The notes beneath the pieces were generated by a model. That model saw only the letters and a list, made by a program, of their open reading frames with translations. It ran no database searches and had not been told where the DNA came from. 64,000 bases of DNA from Gemmatimonadaceae bacterium. GTDB lineage: Bacteria; Gemmatimonadota; Gemmatimonadetes; Gemmatimonadales; Gemmatimonadaceae. The translations under genes were made by a program, and so were the position numbers. This document shows, piece by piece, positions 54,721-63,775 of this stretch (positions are counted from its first letter, which is position 1; each line of letters begins with the position of its first letter). The stretch lies in assembly GCA_020853635.1 (NCBI GenBank), contig JADYYN010000044.1:1-64000 (forward strand), read 5' to 3'.

Positions 54721-55347
54721 ATGAGAACGCTGACGCCCCCATCCGTCCGCCGCATCGGCCTGGCACTCGTGGTCGCGCTGAGCGGCGCCGGCTGCGATGC
54801 CGAGCTCATGAGCCCGGAGTTCGAACGCGTGACGGCCGAACGTGCCGCGCAGGACTTCGTGGACCGTCACCGCGAAGAGTGGCGCGTGAACGTGCTGGGG
54901 AGTGACCCGCCTGCCATCCTCGAGCAGACCAGCATGTGCGGCCCAACCGGCGGCAGCGGAGTCAACGTGCTCCTGCTCTCGGGGCGCGATGCACGGATCT
55001 CACTGTACCTCGGCTGCGGCGTCACCCGGGGCGCGAGTGCGGACGAGCTTGCCGCCGCACTCCGGTTCGTCGTGATCGAGGCGCTGCCGCACGGGATCGC
55101 GTCACCAGGCTGGCGATTCCAGGTGCTCACTCCCTCGAGTTCTTTCTCCGAGGGCGCCACGCTCCGCGTCGCCGGCGGGCGATTGACGGTCGACGTCGAT
55201 ACGCCGTTGTTCGCCATCTTTGGATACAGCGAGCGCCCTTCGTGCGAGGCGCCGCAGGACGGTTTTGCGACGAACGAGTGCGTCCTGCAGCGACCGTTCG
55301 ATGTGCCGCTGCACCTCACGTTCTCGGTGCCGTACCCGCGGCCGTAG
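54721..55347 (+). CDS. Lipoprotein-like hypothetical protein
   Basis: MRTLTPPSVRRIGLALVVALSGAGCDAELM lipobox-like. Confidence 0.7.
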   Translation: MRTLTPPSVRRIGLALVVALSGAGCDAELMSPEFERVTAERAAQDFVDRHREEWRVNVLGSDPPAILEQTSMCGPTGGSGVNVLLLSGRDARISLYLGCGVTRGASADELAAALRFVVIEALPHGIASPGWRFQVLTPSSSFSEGATLRVAGGRLTVDVDTPLFAIFGYSERPSCEAPQDGFATNECVLQRPFDVPLHLTFSVPYPRP

Positions 55348-55422
55348 TCCCGGAAACCGCCGCGCCGGCGTTGCGTAGGGCGAACGAATCGATCCACCGC
55401 GACCGCCCGTTCCGGAGCCCCC

Positions 55423-55971
55423 GTGCACGCCTCGCAGTTCCCTCGCATCCGCCAGTGGTTCGTCGCGGGTCTCACGCTCGCGTACTGGGCGTTGCTCGCG
55501 TGGCAGCACCTGCACGCCGGCGTCCCCGCGCACAGCTTCGGCGCGCGCGAAGACATGCCGGCCATCTCCAACTGGTGGGGCGCGCTGGTGATGCCTGTGT
55601 TGGCGTGGACACTGACCGGACTCGCTCAGGCGCGACTGAAGGCGCTCCCTGCCGATCAAGGCGACGCCGCGCTCCGCCACACGCTGCTGGCCTTTGTGGG
55701 AGCGCTCACCTACGGGGCCGTGATGGCGTTGCTCTTCACCGTCGATCCGGAGCACACCGCCCTCTCGACGCTGTTCTTCGCGCTGCCCGTCGTCGGCCTC
55801 ATCCTCCCAGTGTTCCGCCCCGAGTACGTGCTCGGGTTCTACCTCGGGATGCTGATCACCTTCGGTCCCGTGATCCCGCTTGTGATCGGCCTGGCCGTCG
55901 CCATGGTCTCGGCCTTGCTCCAAGTGCTCCTACGGCCGCTCTTCCGCCGCATGAGCCGCGTCGCGCGCTGA
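55423..55971 (+). CDS. Multi-pass membrane hypothetical protein
   Basis: Several hydrophobic helices, e.g. HTLLAFVGALTYGAVMALLFTV, TLFFALPVVGLILPVF. Confidence 0.75.
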   Translation: MHASQFPRIRQWFVAGLTLAYWALLAWQHLHAGVPAHSFGAREDMPAISNWWGALVMPVLAWTLTGLAQARLKALPADQGDAALRHTLLAFVGALTYGAVMALLFTVDPEHTALSTLFFALPVVGLILPVFRPEYVLGFYLGMLITFGPVIPLVIGLAVAMVSALLQVLLRPLFRRMSRVAR

Positions 55972-56004
55972 ATCGGGAGTAGTCCAGGCAGTCGTTCGCT
56001 GAGC

Positions 56005-56562
56005 CTATCCGCGGTGCGCGGCGATCATCGCCTCGCCCATCCTGACGAGCCGAGCCCCTAGGCCTTCGCGTCCCACACTCTGCGCCGTCACGCGCGCACC
56101 CTCGAGCAGCAGGAACAGCTCGTCCGCGAGCATCTTCGGCTCCGTCATCCCCGCCGCGCGCGCGAGCTTCACCACGCGATCGCGCGTGCCGTTCTTGTGC
56201 TCGCGCACCACCGCGCGCGCCGGGTGATCCTCTTCGGGAAGCTCGATCGCCGCATTGGCGAGCGCGCAGCCGCGATGGTCCGCACTCGAGGCATGGTCAC
56301 TCATGTCGCGAAACCACGCGCGCAGCTGCGCCAGCGGGTCGTTGGGATGCCTGGCGGCGAGGTCGGTCCAGATGCGGTCCGCGCTCGCTGCCTCACGCTG
56401 CAGGTACTCCGCGACGAGTTCGTCCTTCGACGCGAAGTGCCGGTACAGCGTCATCTTGTTCGTGCCCGCCTGCTCGACGATCGCATCGACGCCGATCGCG
56501 CGGATGCCCTGCCGATAGAACAAATCGGCCGCCGCCGCGAGGATACGCTCGCGCGGCGGCAT
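56005..56562 (-). CDS. TetR family regulator
   Basis: RERILAAAADLFYRQGIRAIGVDAIVEQAGTNKMTLYRHFASKDELVAEYL. Start could be ATG 56562 or GTG 56595. Confidence 0.94.
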   Translation of the reverse strand: MPPRERILAAAADLFYRQGIRAIGVDAIVEQAGTNKMTLYRHFASKDELVAEYLQREAASADRIWTDLAARHPNDPLAQLRAWFRDMSDHASSADHRGCALANAAIELPEEDHPARAVVREHKNGTRDRVVKLARAAGMTEPKMLADELFLLLEGARVTAQSVGREGLGARLVRMGEAMIAAHRG

Positions 56563-56658
56563 CGACTGGGCGGCGTCGGTGTCGCTGGTATCCACTGATG
56601 AAGGGAGAGCTGAACGCCTGACGCCTGAACGGGGCACGGGACTCGTGGGAACGAACGA

Positions 56659-56710
56659 TTGACAACGGGTGTTACTGGTCAGTAACATGGAGATGTTACC
56701 GGTCGGTAAC
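56659..56710 (+). promoter_or_regulatory. Promoter with two TetR-type operators between divergent TetR and OYE genes
   Basis: GTTACTGGTCAGTAAC (56671-56686) and GTTACCGGTCGGTAAC (56695-56710), 24 bp apart; TTGACA (56659)-N18-TAACAT spans operator 1. Confidence 0.75.
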
Positions 56711-56777
56711 AATATGTCATCCCGCGACCGCGACCACAACCGCCGGCCCACCCGCCCCCGCACAGGACTCCACCGCC

Positions 56778-57902
56778 ATGCCATCTGCGACCGCCACTGC
56801 CACATCCGTCTCCACGACCGCCGCCACCCCCGCACCATCCGACAGCCCCGTCGACATGTTCGCGCCCGTGCGCGTCGGCGCGGTCGAAGCGGCCAATCGC
56901 TTCGTGATGGCGCCCATGACCCGCAGCCGGGCGCTCGAGGGCAACGTGCCCAACCCGCTCGCCGCCGCGTACTACGTGCAGCGCGCCTCCGCCGGACTCA
57001 TCGTGACGGAAGGCACCCAGGTCAGCCCGCAAGGCGTCGGGTACATCCGGACGCCGGGCATCCACTCTGCGGAGCAGGTGGCCGCATGGCGTGGCATCAC
57101 CGACGCCGTGCATCGCGCTGGCGGCAAGATATTCGCGCAGCTGTGGCACGTGGGGCGCGTCTCGCATCCGGACTTCCACGGCGGAGCGTTGCCCGTCGCG
57201 CCGTCGGCGATCGGTTTCGAGGCGAAGGTCTTCACGCCCGAGGGCATGAAGCCCACCGTGACACCGCGCGCCCTCGCGCTCGACGAGCTCCCCGACATCG
57301 TCGCGCAGTTCCGTCATGGCGCCGAGCAGGCGAAGGCCGCCGGCTTCGATGGCGTCGAGATCCATGGGGCTAACGGCTACCTGCTCGACCAGTTCACGCG
57401 CGATGGCTCCAACCAGCGCACAGACGCCTACGGTGGCAGCATCGCGAACCGCGTGCGGCTTCCGCTCGAGGTCACGCAGGCCGTCGTCGATGTGTGGGGC
57501 GCGGACCGTGTGGGGTATCGCATCTCGCCGCACGTGCCGTTCAACGGCATGACCGATTCCGACCCGCGCGCGACGTTTGCGGCACTCACCACCGGCCTGA
57601 GCGCACTCGGCCTCGCGTACCTCCACGTGATCGATCCGGCGACGACCGCCGAGCGGATCTCGCCGCAGCTCCGTCCGTTGTTCTCGGGCGCGTACATCGT
57701 GAACGGGGGATTCACCGCAGCGTCGGCGGCCGAGGCCATTACGAGCGGGGCGGCCGATATGGTCTCGTTCGGCACGGCGTTCATCGCCAATCCCGACCTG
57801 CCGCAGCGATTCCGCACCGGGGCCCCGCTGAGCGCGCCGAGTCAGGCGACGTTCTATCAGGGTGAGGAGAAGGGGTACATCGATTATCCGGCCGTGGCGT
57901 AG
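56778..57902 (+). CDS. Alkene reductase, old yellow enzyme family (NemA-like)
   Basis: DMFAPVRVGAVEAANRFVMAPMTRSRA...IVTEGTQVSPQGVGYIRTPGI...FDGVEIHGANGYLLDQFTRDGSNQRTDAYGGSIANR. Confidence 0.95.
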   Translation: MPSATATATSVSTTAATPAPSDSPVDMFAPVRVGAVEAANRFVMAPMTRSRALEGNVPNPLAAAYYVQRASAGLIVTEGTQVSPQGVGYIRTPGIHSAEQVAAWRGITDAVHRAGGKIFAQLWHVGRVSHPDFHGGALPVAPSAIGFEAKVFTPEGMKPTVTPRALALDELPDIVAQFRHGAEQAKAAGFDGVEIHGANGYLLDQFTRDGSNQRTDAYGGSIANRVRLPLEVTQAVVDVWGADRVGYRISPHVPFNGMTDSDPRATFAALTTGLSALGLAYLHVIDPATTAERISPQLRPLFSGAYIVNGGFTAASAAEAITSGAADMVSFGTAFIANPDLPQRFRTGAPLSAPSQATFYQGEEKGYIDYPAVA

Positions 57903-57917
57903 CACGTCTCTGGCGGT

Positions 57918-57951
57918 CAGGCGCCACGCGACTCGCGTCGCGTGGCGCCTG
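57918..57951. terminator. Bidirectional 14-bp perfect hairpin between convergent genes
   Basis: CAGGCGCCACGCGA-ctcgcg-TCGCGTGGCGCCTG followed by TCGTTT. Confidence 0.8.
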
Positions 57952-57956
57952 TCGTT

Positions 57957-59075
57957 TCAGTGTGCCTCACGCGCGGCGATGATCTCTCGTGCGGTCTGCG
58001 CCGGGCGGAACCCGCGAACATCGAGATCCGCACCGGCGCGCACCAACACGGCGACGATGTCGTCCCACCCGTTCATCGCGGCGACGTTCACCAACGGTTG
58101 CTCACTCATCTTCATGTTCACGTTGAATCCGCGCGCACACAGCGCCTCCATCACCCCCAGCCGGTGATTGAGCATCGCGACGACGAACACTTCAAAGAGC
58201 AGCTCGTCGTCACTCGGATTCGGGAGCGCGGGCAGTGGACCTGGTCCGAACACATCGAACGGCGGCCGATCAGCGCGCACGCGTGCAAGCGGATGCCCCG
58301 CATGGTCGAGGAAGGCCATCGTACCTGCCACGTCCCCGACACCTGCCTGTACCCACATCGCAGCGCGGAAAGGGGGAGCGAGATGCATCAGCAGTGCATC
58401 GACCGCCGGCGGATGGAAGTACTTGAGCAGCGCGTGCTCAAGCACCGTGTAGCCGTTCGGCGCGGTCCAGCGGGGATCCGCTCCAGCCGCGATCAACGAC
58501 TCGACCTCAGCGACGGTCATGCGAATATGCCCGCACAGCCGTTGCGCGAGACCGGAGGGTGGCGGTGACGCGCGGTCCCCGGCGTTCCGCTCCATGAGCA
58601 CCTGCCAACTCGGTGCGCCGTACGTGCGGGCGATGGCAAGGCGGATCTCGTCGTCGGTGACCTCGGCGGCAAACACGGCGTCCACCGGCAGCCCGTAGAA
58701 GCGCGGTACATACGCGCCGACCGCGCGCGCGGCATCCGGGAGGCGAGCCGCAATCTCGCGATGCCACGAGCGCGCCCGTGATTCGAAGAACTCCCGGCCG
58801 TGAATCTCAGTCCGCGCGTGCCGGTGCCGCTCGAGTTGTGTATGGTACTGCACCAGCCGCGGCCAACTCGCGAACCCGTACTCGCGCGCGACGATCAGTT
58901 GAGCGTCAGCCAACGCGAACACATCAGACGGCGCGCGCCCGAGTGTCGGATGAAACGCGAGGGCCCGTGCGAGGGCGTCGGCCTCGCGGTCCTGGAGGCG
59001 GCGCAGCAGCGCCTTGGCCTCCTTGCGATCGAACTCCAGACTCGGCTGCGACGGCAGCGCGCGGAACGCGGACAT
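57957..59075 (-). CDS. Ankyrin-repeat-like protein
   Basis: VAEVESLIAAGADPRWTAPNGYTVLEHAL...GVMEALCARGFNVNMKMSEQPLVNVAAMNGWDDIVAVLVRAGADLDVRG. Confidence 0.82.
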   Translation of the reverse strand: MSAFRALPSQPSLEFDRKEAKALLRRLQDREADALARALAFHPTLGRAPSDVFALADAQLIVAREYGFASWPRLVQYHTQLERHRHARTEIHGREFFESRARSWHREIAARLPDAARAVGAYVPRFYGLPVDAVFAAEVTDDEIRLAIARTYGAPSWQVLMERNAGDRASPPPSGLAQRLCGHIRMTVAEVESLIAAGADPRWTAPNGYTVLEHALLKYFHPPAVDALLMHLAPPFRAAMWVQAGVGDVAGTMAFLDHAGHPLARVRADRPPFDVFGPGPLPALPNPSDDELLFEVFVVAMLNHRLGVMEALCARGFNVNMKMSEQPLVNVAAMNGWDDIVAVLVRAGADLDVRGFRPAQTAREIIAAREAH

Positions 59076-59288
59076 GCGACCTCCTTTCGTGACGGCCCCC
59101 GTCCGCTTCGTGGGCCTGAAAGAAGGATGTGACCAGCGACCTGCGACGACTCGGATGGGACCCTCCCTTCCCGCGGACCGGCGGCGCTCCGACGCGCACG
59201 TAGAGAACTTCAGAGGCCGACCGCTCGTCGTCAAGTCACGCGCACACGCGCCATGTTCCTCCGCCCGCCCGCGCGGTAGGTTCCGGCG

Positions 59289-60140
59289 ATGCCCGAGCAA
59301 GTCCCGCCCCACGACCGCGTCACCAACAGCGACGCGCGCACCCGCTGGCGCCGCGTGATCTTCGACCACGACACCGCCGCTGGGAACGCGTTCGACGTCA
59401 CCCTCATCATCGCGATCCTCGGCAGCGTCGGCGTGATGATGCTCGACAGTGTCAGCGGCTTCTCGCCGACGACCTACCACGTGCTCTACGGTCTCGAGTG
59501 GTTCTTCACGCTGCTATTCACCGTCGAGTACGTCGCACGGCTCTGGTGTGCCGCGGATCGCCTGCGCTATGCGCGGAGTTTCTACGGCATCGTCGATCTC
59601 GTCGCCACGCTGCCCACGTACGTGAGTCTGTTGTTCCCGGGGGGACGCTTTCTCGCACTCGTCCGTATCCTCCGTGTGCTGCGCGTCTTCCGGATCTTCA
59701 AGCTCACCACCTACGTCTCGGAAGCCAGCGTGCTCGCCAGCGCCCTCCGCGCGAGCCGATACAAGATCATCGTCTTCCTCTTCACGGTGCTCACGTCGGT
59801 GACGGTCGTGGGCTCGATCATGTACTTGGTCGAAGGGCCGGAGTCCGGGTTCACGAGCATCCCGACCTCGATGTACTGGGCGATCGTCTCCCTGACGACC
59901 GTAGGTTACGGCGACATCGTGCCCGTCACATCGGCGGGCCGCATGCTGGCGAGCCTGCTCATGATCATGGGATACGGTGTCATCGCCGTGCCCACCGGGA
60001 TCGTCACACTCGAGCTCCAGCGCGCCGCGCGGATCCCGCGCATGGTCACCTGCCCGTCCTGCGGCCGAGACGGGCATGACCAGGATGCGAACTTCTGCAA
60101 GGAGTGCGGAGCCCGGCTTCCGGTGAAAGGCGTCCTCTGA
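59289..60140 (+). CDS. Voltage-gated K+ channel-type ion transporter with C-terminal zinc ribbon
   Basis: S4-like RILRVLRVFRIFKL; selectivity filter SLTTVGYGDIVP; CPSCGRDGHDQDANFCKECGARLP. Confidence 0.93.
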   Translation: MPEQVPPHDRVTNSDARTRWRRVIFDHDTAAGNAFDVTLIIAILGSVGVMMLDSVSGFSPTTYHVLYGLEWFFTLLFTVEYVARLWCAADRLRYARSFYGIVDLVATLPTYVSLLFPGGRFLALVRILRVLRVFRIFKLTTYVSEASVLASALRASRYKIIVFLFTVLTSVTVVGSIMYLVEGPESGFTSIPTSMYWAIVSLTTVGYGDIVPVTSAGRMLASLLMIMGYGVIAVPTGIVTLELQRAARIPRMVTCPSCGRDGHDQDANFCKECGARLPVKGVL

Positions 60141-60184
60141 GCGCTATATTCCGAGGTCGCCCGGTTCCTCACTCGGAGTCCTCC

Positions 60185-61663
60185 ATGCTGGCTACACGCA
60201 ATCACGCGCCCGCTCGCCGTGCCGCGGCTGTCATCACCATCGCAGCGACACTCGCGATGCTCGCCGCCTGCGCCACCAACCCCGCGACCGGCCGCCGCGA
60301 GTTCATGCTCGTCAGCGAAGCGCAGGAGATCGCGATGGGTCAGTCCTACGACCCGCAGATCGTCGCCTCCATCGGCCTCTACCCGGACACCGCACTCCAG
60401 CGCTACGTCCAAGACCTCGGCACGCGCATCGCCGCGCTCAGCGAACGCCCCAAGCTCAACTGGACCTTCCGCGTCCTCGACGATCCGCAGGTCAATGCCT
60501 TCGCCGTGCCCGGCGGCTACATCTACATCACGCGCGGTATCCTCGCGCACCTCGACAACGAAGCGCAGCTCGCGGCCGTCATCGGCCATGAGATCGCCCA
60601 CGTCACCGCTCGGCACAGTGCGAGCCAGATGAGCAAGCAGCAGCTCGCGCAACTCGGCCTCGTGGTGGGGTCCGTCGCGAGTGAGACCTTCGCGCAGTAC
60701 GCCGAACTCGCCGGCCAGGGCGTGGGTGCGCTGTTCCTCAAGTATTCACGAGACGACGAGACCGAAGCCGACGCACTCGGCCTGCGCTACATGCGGCGCT
60801 CCAACCACGACATCCGCGAGATGCCCGACGTCTTCACCATGCTCGGTGCCGTGACAGCGGCAGCCACCGGCGGTGAAGGCAGCAAGGTCCCCGCGTGGAT
60901 GATGACACACCCTCTGCCCGAGGACCGCTTCGCGCGCATCTCGCGCGCCATCGCCGCGCAGCCGCAGGACAGCACCGGCGCGATCATGGAGCGCCCCAAG
61001 TACACACGCCTGCTCAACAACGTCGTCTACGGCGAGGACCCGCGCCAAGGCTTCTTCCGCGGCACGCGCTTCATGCACCCGACCATGAAGTTCGAGATCA
61101 CCTTCCCCACCGGCTGGCAGACCAAGAACGAAGCCTCGGCAGTCGTCGCGATGAGTGCGACCAACGACGGCGCGATCCAACTCACCCTCGCCAACGCACC
61201 GACGGCAGACTCCGCCATGCGTGCCTTCACGGCGCAGCAGGGGCTGCAAGTCGGGCAGACACAGCGCGCCAACACCAACGGCCTCAGCACCAACACCACG
61301 CCGTTCGCCGCGGCCACCGAGGGCGACACTCTTCGCGGCAATGTGCTGTTCGTGGAGCACCAGAAGATGGTCTTCCAGGTGCTCGGCTACGCACCGCAGG
61401 CCAAGTGGACCACGCACCAGCCGGTGATCGATCGCACGCTCAAGAGTTTTGCGGTACTCACCGATGCCACGGCACTCGCGGTGCAGCCGCAGCGCCTGAG
61501 CGTGATCACACTCGACCGCGCGAGCAGCATCGCCGAGCTCAAGGCGCGGCGTGCGTCACCGCTCACGGTGGAGCAGCTCGCGCTGATCAATCAGGTGCGC
61601 ACCGGCGAAGTGTTGCCGGTGGGACGCACGGTCAAGTGGGTCGTGGGGACCGCGAAGACGTAG
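60185..61663 (+). CDS. M48 family metallopeptidase lipoprotein
   Basis: LAMLAACATNPATGRREFMLVSEAQEIAMGQ; AAVIGHEIAHVTARHSASQMSKQQL. Confidence 0.95.
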   Translation: MLATRNHAPARRAAAVITIAATLAMLAACATNPATGRREFMLVSEAQEIAMGQSYDPQIVASIGLYPDTALQRYVQDLGTRIAALSERPKLNWTFRVLDDPQVNAFAVPGGYIYITRGILAHLDNEAQLAAVIGHEIAHVTARHSASQMSKQQLAQLGLVVGSVASETFAQYAELAGQGVGALFLKYSRDDETEADALGLRYMRRSNHDIREMPDVFTMLGAVTAAATGGEGSKVPAWMMTHPLPEDRFARISRAIAAQPQDSTGAIMERPKYTRLLNNVVYGEDPRQGFFRGTRFMHPTMKFEITFPTGWQTKNEASAVVAMSATNDGAIQLTLANAPTADSAMRAFTAQQGLQVGQTQRANTNGLSTNTTPFAAATEGDTLRGNVLFVEHQKMVFQVLGYAPQAKWTTHQPVIDRTLKSFAVLTDATALAVQPQRLSVITLDRASSIAELKARRASPLTVEQLALINQVRTGEVLPVGRTVKWVVGTAKT

Positions 61664-61692
61664 CGGCGTAGCCGCGACTCAGCACCACACCA

Positions 61693-61721
61693 GCGTCACG
61701 GCGCCGCAGCCGCCGTGACGC
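61693..61721. terminator. 10-bp inverted repeat overlapping the sugar dehydrogenase stop codon
   Basis: GCGTCACGGC-gccgcagcc-GCCGTGACGC. Confidence 0.6.
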
Positions 61722-62937
61722 GCCAGATCTCGCCCGCGTCCGTCGCGATGTACAGCGCGCCGTCCGGCCCGAGCGTCAACGCACGGTATCGTACGGCGGG
61801 CAATGTCGTCGCCGACGTCTCGTTCGTGGCGACACCGGACCCATTGATGGTGAGGATCGCGAGTCGCGTTCCACCCATCACCCCGACTGCGAGTCGGCCA
61901 TTCCACGCGCGCCACTGCGTCCCCGTGAGGAACACAGCGGGCCCCGTCCCCTGCGACGTGTTGTTGTTGGTCCACGCAGGCAACATCGCCGAGGGGAAGC
62001 GCACGACGTCTGTCATCGGCATCGACGTCGGCGACCCCGCGTACCCGCAGTAGTTGCTCGGGCAGGTCAGCGCCGGACGATTCTGCGGGTCCCAGCCGGC
62101 GTTGCCACCGGCCACCAACGGCGTGACTTCATCGCTGTGATTCGGCCCGTGTTCCGCGGTGAACGCCTGCCCGGTGGTCGGATGGAACGCGAGGCCCTGC
62201 ACGTTGCGATGCCCGTATGTATAGATGCGCGCATCGAACCCAGCCGGCGCGTTGTTGCCGCTCGCCGCCGCTCCCGACGTCGTCACGCGCAGCACCTTAC
62301 CGCCGAGGTTGGTGGGATGCTGCGGGAGGGTCGCGCTGTGGTTGTCGCCCGTGCCGATGTAGAGGAATCCGTCGGGGCCGAAGCGGATGCGGCCGCCGCT
62401 GTGCGCGCCCGAGCCGCCGACGCCGTTGCCCACGTCCTTGAACGCGAGACCGGTCACGATGTCCGTGCGGTTGCTCGCCGTGGAGTATCCGGCATCGAGC
62501 TGCAGCCGCACGACGCGATTGGTGCGCGGTGACGTCGTCGCGTTGGACGACATGTACACGTAGATGAGGCGGTTGCTCGCGAACTGCGGATCGAGCGCGA
62601 CACCGTTCATGCCGCTCTGCCCTTCGCAGAAGAAGTCCGTCGCGACGAGTGCGCTGCCGGTGGTCCCGAAGAGCCGCACGATGGTGCCATTCGCGTGTCG
62701 CACCGCGAGCCCGGCGCAGCGTTCGGTGAAGAAGACTGCCCCATCCGCGGCGACGGCGATGTCCCAGGGATTGCTGCGTCCGGGGATCAGCACCGTACGG
62801 GTGAGTACGGGCGTGTCGGTGGCCGGCGGATCGACCGGCGGCTCGATCGGCAGGGTATCCGCGTTGCTGCAGGCGGCGACGAGCGCGACGGCAGCGAGTC
62901 CGGTGGCGACTGCGCGGGAGCGGAGTGAGGCGAGCAT
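61696..62937 (-). CDS. PQQ-dependent sugar (glucose/sorbosone) dehydrogenase-like lipoprotein
   Basis: NPWDIAVAADGAVFFTERCAGLAVRH...GMNGVALDPQFASNRLIYVYMS...GPDGFLYIGTGDNH...YTYGHRNVQGLAFHPTTGQAFTAEHGPNHSDEV. Confidence 0.92.
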   Translation of the reverse strand: MLASLRSRAVATGLAAVALVAACSNADTLPIEPPVDPPATDTPVLTRTVLIPGRSNPWDIAVAADGAVFFTERCAGLAVRHANGTIVRLFGTTGSALVATDFFCEGQSGMNGVALDPQFASNRLIYVYMSSNATTSPRTNRVVRLQLDAGYSTASNRTDIVTGLAFKDVGNGVGGSGAHSGGRIRFGPDGFLYIGTGDNHSATLPQHPTNLGGKVLRVTTSGAAASGNNAPAGFDARIYTYGHRNVQGLAFHPTTGQAFTAEHGPNHSDEVTPLVAGGNAGWDPQNRPALTCPSNYCGYAGSPTSMPMTDVVRFPSAMLPAWTNNNTSQGTGPAVFLTGTQWRAWNGRLAVGVMGGTRLAILTINGSGVATNETSATTLPAVRYRALTLGPDGALYIATDAGEIWRVTAAAAP

Positions 62938-63187
62938 ATCCGAGGTACCTCAACGACAAGAGTTCGGAGCCGCGTCCGGTGCGGTGCGCACGGAGCCTGG
63001 CTGCCATACCAATTGGACGACCAAACGCCCGGCGGGGACATCCGCTTTCCGCCCCGAGAGCGTGACGCAGGTCACAGCGGGACGCTCATCCACCCGTAAC
63101 GAAGCGCTCACCGTCTGCTCACGTCCCGGCAACAGCAGTCCAATCCTCTGGTCGTATGCTCGCGCTCAACACCATCCGGAGCGCCGC

Positions 63188-63292
63188 ATGCACGACGACT
63201 TGTCCTACTGCTGGCCCGAAGCCATGTGGATCGTCGGCCGTGCGTTCGAACTCGGATTCCTGAGCGCCCCGTGGCTCTTCCTGCCGTATTGA
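63188..63292 (+). CDS. Candidate 34-aa small ORF
   Basis: MHDDLSYCWPEAMWIVGRAFELGFLSAPWLFLPY; CCGGAG-like RBS ~8 nt upstream in an otherwise empty intergenic region. Confidence 0.3.
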   Translation: MHDDLSYCWPEAMWIVGRAFELGFLSAPWLFLPY

Positions 63293-63371
63293 GAGGCATT
63301 CCCTCACCCGGTGCGCTGGCGTCTCTCGCCCCAACAGGCGACCTTCCATATACACCCCATCCAAGGAACCC

Positions 63372-63770
63372 ATGCGCCACGCGTTCATGTACCACGGCGG
63401 ACTCGAGCGGAACCACCCCGCGCTCAAGCCCGGTGCGACGAGCTTCATCGGCACGGACGGCAAGTCACACGACCTCCCGGCCTGGCCCGAGTCGGCGTAT
63501 CTCCGCTTCGGCTACATGGAAAAAGCGGGCAAGAAGTTCTGCGTCGTCCGCGTGATGGATGGCCAGTCGGACGTGGTGCTCACCAACGAACTCGTGATCG
63601 AACCGGGCCGCCACACGGGCTTCGGCGTACGCATGAGCCCGGAGCCCACCATGGTCGAGGACGACACGGTCATCATGACGCTCCTCGAGGACCTCATCAA
63701 GCGCAACTCCGACGCACCGGGCGAGCTCCCCGAGATCCGCGAACGCTTCAAGAAACTCCTCAAGGGTTGA
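63372..63770 (+). CDS. Hypothetical protein (132 aa)
   Basis: MRHAFMYHGGLERNHPALKPGATSFIGTDGKSHDLPAWPESAYLRFGYMEKAGKKFCVVRVMDG. Confidence 0.75.
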   Translation: MRHAFMYHGGLERNHPALKPGATSFIGTDGKSHDLPAWPESAYLRFGYMEKAGKKFCVVRVMDGQSDVVLTNELVIEPGRHTGFGVRMSPEPTMVEDDTVIMTLLEDLIKRNSDAPGELPEIRERFKKLLKG

Positions 63771-63775
63771 ACATC

